From the NCBI GenBank assembly GCA_002633005.1, contig NMRA01000739.1:52097-116096 (forward strand): a DNA stretch of 64,000 bases. Reading direction: 5' to 3'. Position 1 is the first letter of the stretch; each line of letters starts with the position of its first letter. Both the position numbers and the translations under genes were made by a program. The DNA is from Phoronis australis. Its lineage: Eukaryota > Phoronida > Phoronidae. Positions 11,986 through 23,929 of this stretch are shown here, in pieces. The notes under the pieces were generated by a model. The model saw only the letters and a program-made list of their open reading frames with translations, was not told the origin of the DNA and made no database searches.

Positions 11986-12454
11986 GTCATCCAGTTACTA
12001 TTAAAATGGAGCCAGTGCAAATCCTAGTCGTACCAGATGGAAAAATTAAAGTAGACCACTGACCACCATGAGTGAACCACATACCGGGTTAGTTATTTCA
12101 AGAATGCTATGACACCTGAAGATGGTCAGATAGATGTCCAAAATGATGTTACATCATCAGTGTACAGATTTTTAGGAAGGCATGGTCCAGAGGGCATGCA
12201 CCAGAGTAAATTTCTTGCAAAAGGTATTAGGCAATTTAATTGAACATTTGTAACAATAAAATGGCATTTTGTCAAACTTGAGTCAGAATGTAATGCGTTC
12301 TTATAGCGCCTAGCTTCAATTTATTTATACATTTAAATGGCAAGGCAAGTTTTCTTGTGTTGTAGTCGAAGGAAATGGAAATTTAGTTGTGGTTTTGTGC
12401 AGCTACAAAACTGCAAAATTTCCAGACAGTCCAGCATATTTTGAAAACTACTAA

Positions 12455-13300
12455 TACTGTACATGTTGTCAAGTACTGCATGTGTCGTCAAGTACTGCAC
12501 ATGTCGTCAAGTACTGCACATGTCGTCAAGTAATGCACATGTCGTCAAGTACTGCACCTGCCATCGTGTACTGCACATGTCGTCAAGTACTGCACATGTC
12601 NNNNNNNNNNNNNNNNNNNNNNNNNNNNNNNNNNNNNNNNNNNNNNNNNNNNNNNNNNNNNNNNNNNNNNNNNNNNNNNNNNNNNNNNNNNNNNNNNNNN
12701 NNNNNNNNNNNNNNNNNNNNNNNNNNNNNNNNNNNNNNNNNNNNNNNNNNNNNNNNNNNNNNNNNNNNNNNNNNNNNNNNNNNNNNNNNNNNNNNNNNNN
12801 NNNNNNNNNNNNNNNNNNNNNNNNNNNNNNNNNNNNNNNNNNNNNNNNNNNNNNNNNNNNNNNNNNNNNNNNNNNNNNNNNNNNNNNNNNNNNNNNNNNT
12901 AATGCACATGTCATCAAGTACTGCACATGTCATCAAGTACTGAACAAGTCATCAAGTACTGCACAAGTCGTCAAGTACTGCACACGTTGTCAAGTACTGC
13001 ACATGTCGTCAATTACTGCACATGTCATCAAGTACTGCACATGTCGTCAAGTACTGCACAAGTCATCAAGTACTGCACATAACGTCGAGTACTGCACATG
13101 TCGTCAAGTACTGTACATGTCATCATGTACTGCACATGTTGTCAAGTACTGCACATGTCATCAAGTATTGCACATGTCGTTAAGTACTGCACATGCTGAC
13201 AAGTACTGTATATACTGTCAAGTACTGTATATATTGTCAAGTATATATTGTCAAGTACTGTATATGTATTTTCAAACACTGTATACATTGTCAAGTACTC
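12455..13300. repeat. Minisatellite, 19-bp unit, with a 299-bp assembly gap
   Basis: The tandem unit is CATGTCGTCAAGTACTGCA with variants (CATCA, ACAAG, CACGTTG). Bases 12601-12899 are N. The array decays to the right into TATATTGTCAAGTACTGTA units and its last repeat merges with the splice donor of exon 3 of the minus-strand gene. True length is unknown because of the gap. The long open frames across it are repeat artefacts. Confidence 0.95.
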
Positions 13301-13302
13301 AC

Positions 13303-13349
13303 TTGCTGCAAACTCTCTGATATTATCTGGCCTTTTTGTAAGGATATCT
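13303..13349 (-). CDS. RIIAD1: RIIAD1-like gene, exon 3
   Basis: This 47-base exon encodes RDILTKRPDNIREFAA, the second half of the RIIa docking motif and closely like the vertebrate family. The acceptor is TTTATTTCAG and the donor GTGAGT. Phases (2 in, 1 out) fit its neighbours. The donor GTGAGTACTTGACA is the edge of the 19-bp minisatellite on its intron side. Confidence 0.85.
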
Positions 13350-14800
13350 CTGAAATAAAGAAGACAAGTATATAATGAAACTGACAATATGGTATACTCA
13401 GGAGGCTGTTTAATGGAAGTGACTTAAGACGGAAATGATGCTCCCACTGAACAGTTAAGTGAAAAAAGGTTTAATCAAGTAACCATAACAACCTCACACT
13501 CGTGGCGTAATTTCTAGGAATTATATCAGTAGCCTGCAGATACCTGTAAATTCTCATAGACCATACACTTTTGCTCAAAAATCAGATTTTATCAGTTTTC
13601 CAAAATAGTTGTGTGGAGCATAAGACCTAATTTCTGACTGGTTAAACATTGAAAAAGATAAAGTATATAAATATCTGAAAGAAATAACTTGCTTATCGAA
13701 ACTGTATATATCCACTACAGTACAGTACCGGTAGGATAGAAAATTAGAATACTTGAAATCAATAAATTGTTAATGAATGAAAATATCTTTGCATTCCCAG
13801 TTCAAAAATATAGATAAGATAAAAGACCCAAAAAGCGTAATTTGTTCAGGTAATTGTTTTTTTTTTGAAAACTGAGTCTGTGGTGTGGTATTTTTTCAAT
13901 TAATTTTCAAGAAAATAAAAATCTCTCAAGACGAGTAGAAATTGAAGTGGGATCCGATTTGTTCACTATCGCTTGGTGAATCACATTTGAAACATTATGC
14001 AGCTTTTCAAACTTGATGCGAGCAAGCATATTCTTTTGATTGGTGACTGCAGCCTCAAAATAAGTCAGGGTAGGAACAGTACATTTGAACTCTCAAAGTG
14101 GACCTTTTACTGGAAATATTGTTGAAAAAAGCACTCTATCGTAGGAAAATTTGTCAGAAAGGCATCCTTGAAGAGGAAAATTGGTCGTGACAAATCACTC
14201 TTTTGGGTGGTATATCCTGTGTACCTCTTCTGTGGGAGTACCTCTCTTAAACTAAGACAATTTAATATTCTGATAAATCACTGTAACACTGCCGGTTGAC
14301 CCTTAAGTAACACACGATACATGTAAGTCATAAGTCAACACTCCAACAATCAAAAATGTACTCTTATTGTCAGTGTTGCTAACAGATAGTGTTCAGAAGG
14401 GAAGGCACTCGGGTTTTATCTGACTTTCAAGTTGAAAGGTTAAGTCAGGTGGAATGTCAACAGAGGCTTTCAATTCTATACTACAATCACCCCCACCCCC
14501 CCCNTCCATGGAGTACCTGAGATGACAAGGACATAGATTAATCGTGAATTGTGTAGGAAGCCTAAACTAAAGCTCTACACCACTCACTAAGACTTCAGAC
14601 TATGTTGAGATATATGCAATCAGGGCCCTAACTCACCTGAAGAGAAAGGTGCTCATGCCTTCCAAAAGGGTAAGTTTTGGTTTAAGGGAATTCGCCACCA
14701 CTTTCAACCCCGGTTGCAACCCTCCACTGGCAATGCCTCAAGCACGCAACCCCAATGTTTTGCAGAAGTGATTCTAACCATGACAGGAATGACTGGGGAG

Positions 14801-15078
14801 CATGCTTGCACCCAGCCTAAAATATAAGGGGGCTTGAATTTTTCAGTATGTGGACCTTTCACTGAAAAAAATGGGAGCTAAGGAAAGGGGACTAAAAATG
14901 AAAAAAACGGGGTACTACATTTAGACCTATGGATTGTGCATTCACACCGAATTCCTGTGGACTTTTGTCTCGTTTTCTAGGACTTTTTGCTTTTCTGAGG
15001 CGGACCTTTTTGTAGATTTCGCCAAATGGGGGGATAGTTCGAGCCCCCAAACCCCCCCCCTCCCCGGGTGCACGCATG
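14801..15078 (+). mobile_element. MITE-A copy 2
   Basis: It runs from CATGCTTGCACCCAGCC to GGGTGCACGCATG, 278 bp, in RIIAD1 intron 2. Internal family blocks TAAAATATA, GTGGACTTTTGTCTCGTTTT, GAGGCGGACCTTTTTG and CGCCAAATGGGGGG are all present. No clear target duplication was seen at this copy. Confidence 0.8.
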
Positions 15079-15248
15079 CTGGAGGGGAAATTTTGTGATC
15101 TGTTTCGGTAAATTTTGCATGATTTTGAAATATTTTTTGTAGGGGAATGAAGCCGATATTCTTCCTTAATCACTAACACCAATTAAAAACCAATCAAAGA
15201 CTGATTGCGTAGACGCAGCTTTAGTTTAAATGGCCCCTTAGGGCTCAC

Positions 15249-15325
15249 CTTAAGAATTCGTTGAGTAAGCATTCCACCTCGGGATGCTCACGTAGGTAAG
15301 CCTCATTCTCAAGGCGGGTTTTTAT
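15249..15325 (-). CDS. RIIAD1: RIIAD1-like gene, exon 2
   Basis: This 77-base exon encodes IKTRLENEAYLREHPEVECL then LNEFL, the first part of the RIIa dimerisation and docking fold. The acceptor is GTTTGCAG and the donor GTGAGC. It enters in phase 0 and leaves in phase 2. Confidence 0.88.
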
Positions 15326-16114
15326 CTGCAAACAAAAGATTGAAACATGTGATACGCATCAACACGTCATTGTATCCTCTTTAACAGTCATATAGCATTG
15401 CTACTTACTATCACAAAAAATAATTAAGTCACAGGTAACATATAGAGCCTCTGCTCGCTAGCTACAGTAGGGGTTACAATACTCCCCATCTCGTTCTGTA
15501 CTAATCTCATCCCATGTACTTTATATGGGCGATAGTCCAAATACGGTCACCAAATTAGAGATTTGAAGTTCATCAAAAGTATGTTTTACACTAAAAAATG
15601 TTACTTTAAAAAGCTCCTACTTTCTCCAGTGATCCCTTCTGGTTCTATACATATTATCAATGAAACATGTCTACAAGATGACTTTAGAAGAAGAATTTCA
15701 ACTCCACTTTTTTATCACCATTAGCTTTTTTCACAATGTGCGATAACCACAAAGTATTTCAACTGGCATCAACTGAATTAGAAAGCAACAAGCGCTAAAC
15801 TGAGTGAAGTGCGTGGCCTTGACAGTCATGTCAGTCATGACTCATTGTGTGTAAATATTATCCACTGCGTATATATGTTTCATTCAATGTTATTTGCATT
15901 TTGAATGGAGGTAGACTATTGCCCATGTACGCTTGCAACGTACGGGTTGAAGCAGTTGCCAGTATAAGGACAGGTTCACTTGTTATCGTTTGAGTCGTTA
16001 AACGTTAGTATTCAATTCAATACAACAGTTGAAGACAATTGAGCTGGACATAACCCGCACCAGTTATCTGGTGCAGTGGATTATACTTGAGCCCTTCTAA
16101 GCTTTCACACTCAC

Positions 16115-16231
16115 TTTGAATTTGTTGAGTTTCTCTTGCTGCTCCTCACTCAAGGCACCGAGATTATTGTCACCTTTTAAATCATAGTTTTCCATCCCCG
16201 CTGGGGGATCTTGTTTTGGTATATCCGCCAT
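16115..16231 (-). CDS. RIIAD1: RIIAD1-like gene, exon 1: RIIa-domain protein, start and gene overview
   Basis: This is exon 1 of a four-exon gene (16231 to 11073, minus strand; exons 117, 77, 47 and 119 bases; 119 residues in all, every junction GT-AG and in phase). The start ATG is 16231-16229, in AATATGGCGGAT. The N-terminus is MADIPKQDPPAGMENYDLKG, then SEEQQEKLNKFK. Together with exons 2 and 3 it reads through a complete RIIa domain, the helix pair by which PKA regulatory subunits and several ciliary proteins dimerise and bind amphipathic anchoring helices. Vertebrate RIIAD1 is about 92 residues and shares the arrangement; this protein has a longer N-terminus and tail. Its role as an axonemal or anchoring adaptor is inferred from the family. 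Confidence 0.88.
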
Positions 16232-16313
16232 ATTGAATTCTCCAAGACGATACGGAGATAAACGAAAGTCTCCGAGTAATGTATGGTGCTGACGTCTATT
16301 GTTTAGGTACGAA

Positions 16314-16616
16314 CTATTTTTGATTCAGTTGAATGCGGTACTGGAGCTCCAGTCGCTTGGGTCCAGGCTTGCCCTGCGTTGTGTTTCGGAGTGGCATAAA
16401 CTGCGTTTGCTTGCGGAAATTCTCGTTTAAGACAGCGGTATTTTCTAAAAAAAAAAAACATTTACACTGACAAAGAATCCACAAAGAAAAACCAAGACTA
16501 TGAGGTGGCCAAATCAATTTTCTTTCTTTATTATAATAACCTATTGCTGTCCATTTTGAGCTAAACTTGAGGCGACGTGGTTTAAGAGCGGAAAACATCG
16601 TTTTAGCCCCATCCAT
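16314..16616 (-). CDS. Candidate small gene, two exons or one, 68 or 100 residues
   Basis: The open frame starts at 16616 (MDGAKTMFSALKPRRLKFSS) and stops at 16314. A 96-bp GT-AG segment (16540-16445) starts GTTATT, ends with a long pyrimidine run TTTTTTTTTTTTAG, and has neither stop nor frameshift. It is therefore either an in-frame intron (68-aa product) or retained (100 aa). The middle of the frame translates as low-complexity sequence, which favours an intron. The product is basic with a TQGKPGPKR stretch; I do not recognise it. Its stop lies 83 bases upstream of the RIIAD1-like ATG on the same strand, so the two would be very tightly packed or share a transcript. Confidence 0.35.
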   Translation of the reverse strand: MDGAKTMFSALKPRRLKFSSKWTAIGYYNKERKLIWPPHSLGFSLWILCQCKCFFFLENTAVLNENFRKQTQFMPLRNTTQGKPGPKRLELQYRIQLNQK

Positions 16617-16639
16617 AAATTATCAGAGTCTATCATTCG

Positions 16640-18245
16640 ACTGAGCCTCTCGCGATCTCGACAAGTACTAGTCCGACTCCGGTCAGTATTAGTAAGGGTC
16701 CACTCAAGCTACGGGGTGTGGAGTGAACGTGGCATGAACTGGGTCGAGTAAGCTCTACTATAGGCTACATGTTCCAGTGCTTCCCCGGTTGGGTTATCTC
16801 TAGTCACTGAGTGGCAGGTGCATTCAACTTGCCACAGCTCTCAGGGATCTTGCCATTTGCCATCGGACTGTTTCGATGATGTCAGTGGCATTCGGAATGA
16901 CAAAACTCTGAAGTAAAGAGAACTTTTTCTCCCGCAAGTCTACCGATTAATGGGTTTTTCTAGTTCGCTCGCTACCTAAACTTCCAATTGCCTGTTATGT
17001 TACATGGTGATGAGAGCACGCGGCTTGAAACGCTGGACGTGACACCTATGGTCTACCCGCAGGTGGGTCCATTACACCACCTGTGGTGATCCCGCACTGC
17101 ACTGTCCCTTTATTGTGCTGCAATAGATTTTACTCCGTGACTAGGTTGCACAACAGGTTTTGGAAGTATGTGCTGGATATGTTTGAAGGCAACACGACGC
17201 GTAACACAACGGGTGTTATTTTGCTGTATAGAGTCACGAGTCAACATTTGGGCAGCGGGCATACCAGGCTCCTATTGAAAACGTAGGCCTACTAACTTTC
17301 ACGACTTGTTTTACATATGACTGAACTCTGAACGGAGACTTACGACCAGTCAAAAGTTTTGGCGACGGTAAGTCTCAACGGTTTCTGAGTCGTAAACAGA
17401 TTGCAACCGGCCTAGCTGTGGCGCGTACACGCGTTTGCCCGTATAAATGCCGCTAGATCACTGAGAGTAAACGCACTCAGACACCGACCAAAACGTTTTA
17501 GTGCCTGTGCCCGGCGGATCTTCCGGTTTGCAAAGTAGGGGACCTATCACAATTTTGAAGGACAGATCTACGGTACCTGTCCACGAGTCAAACGGCATAT
17601 GTCGGTGGCTTAGTAGTATTCGACGTTTCCATAATTTTTCGTAAACGTATAAACTACTTTGCACGTCTTTCAATCCGATGATTCCGCTGTTCCGGCAGTT
17701 TCAACATGCAAAAGTACTCGGAAATCCAGTTTTATTAAAAATTCAATTTGCTCTGTGCAAAGCAAAAACTGAAAGTCCGAGTTTTGTTCAAAAGGCAATT
17801 TTCAATATGCAGAACGAAAACTTGAAATCCAAATTTTGATTAGTAGTAATCTAAAATTTTCATATTAAAACTTCGACCGTAATAATTCTTGTTAATTTTT
17901 CGTTTTTTAGAGACTGTCTTCGGTTTCATGGAATATTCTGTCTTGAATCACTGGATTTCCTTCATTCAATACTATATGATATGCAAACGAAACCTGATTT
18001 GTGGTCCGTTTTTCCTTCGAACTTTTGTTTCCAATGTAAGAAAGGCCGAAATCCGATTTTCTTCTAAAACTCAGTATATCCATTACCCAAAATGCAACTC
18101 AACCATTTTCAAAATCGATGTTGGTGATTACAATTCAATTTCAGTTCACTAGCTCTGTGTTCTCTAACCCAAATTTAAAATCCAATATTGGATTCATGGT
18201 CGTAAGGTGTGGTTTTATGGACGATAGACGGTCGAACATTTAGTG
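16640..18245. other. Intergenic region, nothing recognised
   Basis: No coding exon, RNA gene or clear repeat was recognised. Open frames are short and of random composition. Confidence 0.4.
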
Positions 18246-18249
18246 CTCC

Positions 18250-19249
18250 TTGTGACGGGAACATGAACCAACTTCGCAGAAAATGGTTTCACCCTTGGCG
18301 ACGATAACGAAACACAGGTCAGGAGGAGTTGCTGCCCCGAGATCGCTTGAATGTAAGCATTTTTGCGCAGTTGTAACACAAATTAGGCATTCACACAACG
18401 CCATTAGGCCGGGGAGAATTAAAAAATTGACCATATCATCTTTGCATTCCAATGCATTGTCTAATACCAGGTCGATTGAATTTGTTGATCGTTGGGCATC
18501 AACGCTTTTAGTTCAAGACGCCCAAAGTATAACTAGCCGTTATTGAAACAGCGGTGGTCATGTTACTCAACGCCGAAAACAAAGGCAGGTAATTTTGCAA
18601 TCAAGTCAACTACGACAGCACAAAAGAAAACGGGAGACAAACGTGGGAGACAAGAAAGTTGCCTTAATCAGCCACAGAAAATTAGCTGCAAACTATCGAA
18701 TTCCGTAAAGACTCGTTGCCGCGACAAAAGAGAGACATAGGTAGGAAANTTGTGACGGGAACATGAACCAACTTTGCAGAAAATGGTTTCACCCTTGGCG
18801 ACGATAACGAAACACAGGTCAGGAGGAGTTGCTGCCCCGAGATCGCTTGAATGTAAGCATTTTTTGCGCAGTTGTAACACAAATTAGGCATTCACACAAC
18901 GCCATTAGGCCGGGGAGAATTAAAAAATTGACCATATCATCTTTGCATTCCAATGCATTGTCTAATACCAGGTTGATTGAATTTGTTGATCGTTGGGCAT
19001 CAACGCTTTTAGTTCAAGACGCCCAAAGTATAACTAGCCGTTATTGAAACAGCGGTGGTCATGTTACTCAACGCCGAAAACAAAGGCAGGTAATTTTGCA
19101 ATCAAGTCAACTACGACAGCACAAAAGAAAACGGGAGACAAACGTGGGAGACAAGAAAGTTGCCTTAATCAGCCACAGAAAATTAGCTGCAAACTATCGA
19201 ATTCCGTAAAGACTCGTTGCCGCGACAAAAGAGAGACATAGGTAGGAAA
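18250..19249 (+). repeat. 500-bp direct duplication flanking a single N
   Basis: Bases 18250-18748 and 18750-19249 are nearly identical. Three differences were seen by eye: CTTCGC/CTTTGC, a T-run one base longer, and CAGGTC/CAGGTT. One N at 18749 separates them. The pattern fits two contig ends with an unmerged overlap from two haplotypes, not a true tandem duplication. Confidence 0.9.
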
Positions 19250-20480
19250 ACATCGTCCCCGTTTTTCCATTGTTGAAAGCGGAGACGCAATGTCTGCTAT
19301 ATAGTGTAATTGCCGAGGTTGTTTGCGGGCACCATTTTCTATTGGATTGGAAGGAATACTTGTATACGGTGAACATTCTGTAAAATATATTTCATCGTCA
19401 AAAATACATGTACTCGATTTGGCTACATCAGACTATGCACATCCGGCTGACTCTGATCCAATCACGAAAATAATTTATTGGGAAAAATAACTCTGCTTAC
19501 CTCGGACAACTTATTTGAGCAGCTAGTTTCTCAGTTCAATCTTTAAATCCTTTTTGCCCTAGAAGCCATTTCGGTAATTCCAATTATTTAGCACAAAATA
19601 TGCTGGACACTGGATATTTTATTTTCTTAACGTTAGCTTAGTTTGCACACTGTAGGGAGTGTATCAAAGTCCTCATTCAAAATCAGATCTCCGTGTCGGA
19701 TTCTCAAGTGAAATTGCGAGTTTGTCGACATAATCACTCAGTGAGTGTTCCTTAGTACTCTCTCAGTAGAAGTGGGAGCATTTTGCAGTTGCCATGGAAA
19801 CATTCGATTGAGCATGATGCGTGTGGCTTTATGTTGTCTTGGGTTCATAATTTGTCAGAAAAAACTTGTTGTTTGAGGTGAAGCATAATCTTATACAGTT
19901 ACATATATGGAGAATTCTGTACCCGCCTATTTTAATCAGAGAAACATGTATGCAAACTTAAATTAGTTAACAGTTTCGTATTTTGGTGTTTTTAGAGTCA
20001 TCGTTTTATCTCTTGTTCAATTCTAAATTTTCGAACTCGTCTGTAGTAACGCCTGCCTGTGGGCATATTTTTGACTATGTTATCCTAGTCTGCGTGTGTG
20101 CGCAAAGCGCTCCAAAAACGAACTTGTTAACCAATGACGCCTGTACTTATCTCATTAGAGTACATACTTATTTCCCGTTGGTTGATGGTAAAATCGGATG
20201 CTGCCCAATTCGGACATGCGCCTACCATAGACAACCCCTGTAGCATATGAACGAAGACGAGTGCACATCGAAAGACCGAAGGGTATTTAGGACCCTAGAA
20301 AAATGTCCAATTTTGGACAGAAACGGATTTACGCGAAACTTTCAGGTACTGGCTTTATGCATTGTTCTTAAAATGCTGTTAGGAATTGTTCTTAAAATGT
20401 TCCACGCTTGCGTTAGGGGCTTAAAAATAGGACTTACATGATTTTTAGGAAAAAATAAATTGCATAAAACGAAAACGAAA
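19250..20480. other. Intergenic, nothing recognised
   Basis: Short open frames only; no splice-framed coding block or repeat identified. Confidence 0.35.
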
Positions 20481-20489
20481 CCATAATTT

Positions 20490-20745
20490 AGAAAATTGTA
20501 ACAAGGTTTTTGAGATTTCATCTTGAACATTTATAGCATAAGAAATTTGCTTATGTTATGGATGCTGTTATTTTGCTAAATTTTACTTAAAAAACTGGTC
20601 CCGTGACCTAATTAATGGCAGATTGGTATAAAGTCCAAATCAAATTCAACGGAAATCATACTTTCAGAAAATATGCCCTGTTGCTGAGTTAAATTCTATG
20701 GTTTTGTAGATATTTGGCTAAGTATTGTACAGTCTTGTCGAACTG
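20490..20745 (+). repeat. Diverged interspersed repeat X, copy 1
   Basis: It shares ordered blocks with 49190-49500: TGTAACA, GAGATTTCATCTTGAA, GTTATTTTGCT, a TTAATGGCAAATTGG-like block, and GTAGATATTTGGCTAA followed by CTTGTCGA. No open frame or terminal repeat was found. Confidence 0.5.
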
Positions 20746-21064
20746 GCCACTGCAGCAATCACGTATACTAATTGCAAAGTAAACGTTATAACATCCGTTT
20801 ACGACCACACTGTGCTATTTGCGAGGAACTCATTATCACAAGTGAATAACAATGCATAGGTAAAACTATACAAACCTAACTTTCTACCGTCAAAATAGTT
20901 AGACGCCTCCCATACATAACCGTCAATACTTCTTTCTAATTGGTCTGCTAAAACTACATGTATGTATTTTTGTAAATTTTCAGTTAAAAATGTCTGTATC
21001 ATGCTTTTCGAAACACCAACGTGAGAGTGACTATGGTGACTGATATGAAAAAGGGTTATTACAT

Positions 21065-21087
21065 TATATATGTGTGTGTGCGCGCGC

Positions 21088-21149
<62 letters not shown>

Positions 21150-21153
21150 TATA
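21065..21153. repeat. Alternating TG/CG dinucleotide run
   Basis: An unbroken alternating purine-pyrimidine tract: (TG) units, then about eleven CG units, then about 23 TG units, flanked by TATATA. Confidence 0.95.
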
Positions 21154-22450
21154 ATTACCCGCTCAGATGTTACTTTAACTGGATGTATTCAAATATTTAT
21201 CTATGAAGACAAAGTACGTTTTCAACAGCAGAGAAAATTGAGAGGTTTCACAAAGCGACGTGAACGTGAATTATCGAGCATTTTAATACCGCGTCATATA
21301 TGCCATTGTTGGCTGTGACGTAATCTCGGAAATGTTTGAGTATTTTACGCGAATACGAAGAGATTCGCGTCGCTTTAAACGCGAAACTTGTGACCCTTTT
21401 CAATTGTTATTTTGTAAGACATCGAAATGTTTTTTTATTTTGATAGGGTTCTCAATCTTTCATTTTTGCTTCAATGTAAAATTAAATTCCTTGTCTATAA
21501 ATGTTCTTAAATTAAGTTACAGGGAAGCACTTTTCCAAAGTCCTTATTCTGCCGCGGTTCTCTGGATATCATCGAACTAGAATGGATTTTTAAGAGATAT
21601 ATTTTATTTTGTAATTTTTTTACATGATTAGTTTATATGCATCTACTGTATTTATTTTCAATTGCAACTAATTTTGCAATCTAACAGTTGACCATATTTT
21701 GCAGAAGTTCGCAGAAACGATTGTCTTCCCATTCAACATATATATCTATCCTGCACATCTGTATCAGAACGTAATACACTAAAATGCATTAAATTAAATT
21801 TAACATGTTTCATTCAAGACTTTGTAAAACGTCACAATTCTCCATGTAAGCAATACAACCAATAAATCATAGCGTAGGTAACCGCTTCGCCATTTACTAA
21901 CCTAAAAGCTAAAGAGTAGACTCTGGAAAAAATAAACAGCAATCGGAAGCTTTCATCCTTTCGTGTCAGGGTTTAGTTTTTGAGTTCGTCTTGGAAATTG
22001 GCTCAATATTCTTCAAGCGACTGTGCGGATAGACCAAGTTATCTAGATGTTTGATTTCCATATCTCTATACAAATGTGACAGTTCATATTTTAGTTGTGA
22101 TGAGGGGTTAACATTATTTTTATATTCACAGACAGCAATTTCGCTCTAAACACGTGATGTGCGGTCCCAACTGACACACACCACTCTGCATATTAACTTT
22201 CACAAAAATATAACCTGACGCAGAGCTGAAAATACGAGAGCAAGAGATGAAACTGGAACCAAGAAGGAAAGAGAAGAGGGCTTGCTGTAGAACAGGCAAA
22301 AACTAACTAAAATTTAACTAAATTGAATTGACTGTTGTGTAAGATGTTATGAGAACAAAATAAGAGAAGTTGTACTGGCAGTGTGACTTAAATTTTATGT
22401 AAGCTAGCAGACATGTACCACGATAACTGGACACTCTGAGCTCAGTTATT

Positions 22451-22642
22451 CAGTTCACGTTTACTTTCACGTTCACGTAAACATTTAGCTGTTGCGAAAC
22501 GCATTTTTGTTACTGTGACGTGAATCGGCACGTGCAATTAAGTATATGTGATGATTCACGTTCACGTAGCTTTCCGAAACCTCTTTAATAGTCTTACTTC
22601 TTATCTCTGACGTGACTTTTTGTCGAAAAAATATATTCACGT
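22451..22642. promoter_or_regulatory. Cluster of TTCACGT/CACGTG motifs
   Basis: About nine CACGT or ACGTG cores lie within 190 bp, including two copies of TTCACGTTCACGTA and one CACGTG. bHLH/PAS and bZIP factors bind such cores. No gene is seen close by, so the regulatory role is inference only. Confidence 0.3.
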
Positions 22643-22866
22643 TTTGAAATAAGGCAGTACCGCCGCTGGATAATTATATCTGTAAGCGCGTTAGGGGGCG
22701 CGGCATGATAGTTATCAGCTTTAACCTTTATAAGCAATGAAATTAAAAGGGTTTCTGTGAAAGATATTTAGTTCTATCACTGTTAGTTGTGGAAAATTTC
22801 GCTTTAACTATTAGTTGCAATCGATTTTCCGGACCTCGGCGTTGATTGGATGTGGTCCCATCGCAC

Positions 22867-22928
22867 TACCGTATCCGGTTAGAGCGTTAAAGACCTTTCG
22901 ACGTTAGCCGAGTGCGCTAACGAGCTAC
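22867..22928 (-). repeat. tRNA-like sequence (possible SINE head)
   Basis: On the minus strand it reads TGTAGCTCGTTAGCGC, then ACTCGGCTAACGTCGAAAGG, like the D arm and anticodon arm of a tRNA. The T-arm half is not recognisable. It is probably a SINE relic, not a working tRNA. Confidence 0.3.
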
Positions 22929-23770
22929 AGAAAACAATATCCCAATTAACGCTGTGATTGCGCTGTGTGGAACCCGTAATTGGTCTGTTTTATCAAATAA
23001 GGAAAATTACCTATATGTCGATTTGCGATTATGTATCTACTGCCTATTAATTAAAGGTGTATATATGGAGATAAAACCGCGTGCACCGTGGCGATCGTGC
23101 GCAGTCATGAAAGCTAATGGCAGTCTAATTGGAGAATAATTATAGTTTGAAGTTTCTAGAAGGAAACCAATATTTTCTCTTGTTCTTAATTCTTATAATT
23201 TTCATTCGTCGGGCGTGGTCTTCATTTACTGACTTCACAGTGATTATATATATATTCTTTATGTGCCCACCTACTATATACTCTGAAAATTAGTAGCAAG
23301 TCGTCTTCGACTTGGCAACCACGTGACGATTATCGTGAGCATGTACTTTGCGCGCCATGGGTTTCAGTGTTTCAACAAGAAAATGCGCGTATAGTCATGG
23401 CGTTATACATGACCCTTCTCTGAAAAGGGCTCGTGTGCTGGTATTGGACAGCTTTCCGTGTATCACTTAAATTGAAATGAGGGCAAATCGTGTCGACTCA
23501 TACTTCGAAAACGTATTTTAGCTCATTTCCGGTGGCGAGAAGAGTTGGGTCGCATTCATTCAAATCTAAACTCGTCAAATATTTGGTCTGAGGCTCAGTA
23601 GTCAGCTGGCATTTTTAGAACACCGGGCAAAATCCTTCAGTCTTTCAATTTTGAAAAGTTTACGACGGAACTGGCGTGCATCGCGATGCGTTTAAGGGAT
23701 TAGAAGTTTTAGCAAAAACAAAGGAAACATACATTACCATTCTAAGCGTGAATTGGGTTTCAGAACTAAA

Positions 23771-23925
23771 GGGGCGGATCCAGGATTTTGAGTTAGGGGG
23801 CTAGGACGGAGTATTAGCCAGGATTTTGCCCGTCAGACATTCGCACCCCCGAACGGCCAAATGCAATCTGGGAGAATTTTAGGGGGGTATGGCCACCAGC
23901 CCCCCCCCCTCTAAATCCGCCACTG
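23771..23925 (+). mobile_element. MITE-B (hAT-like ends) copy 1
   Basis: It begins GGGGCGGATCCAGG and ends CTAAATCCGCCACTG; the right end is the inverse of CAGTGGCGGATTTAG, a typical hAT terminus. The interior shares GTCAGACATTCGC, CCCGAACGGCCAAATGCAA and GGGAGAATTTTAGGG with 48372-48526 in inverse orientation. Confidence 0.7.
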
Positions 23926-23929
23926 GAGT

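Noticed and set aside
12463-13320. Long open frames (up to 285 codons) on both strands
   Set aside because: They lie across the 19-bp minisatellite and the N gap; the frames are an effect of repeat period and unknown bases.
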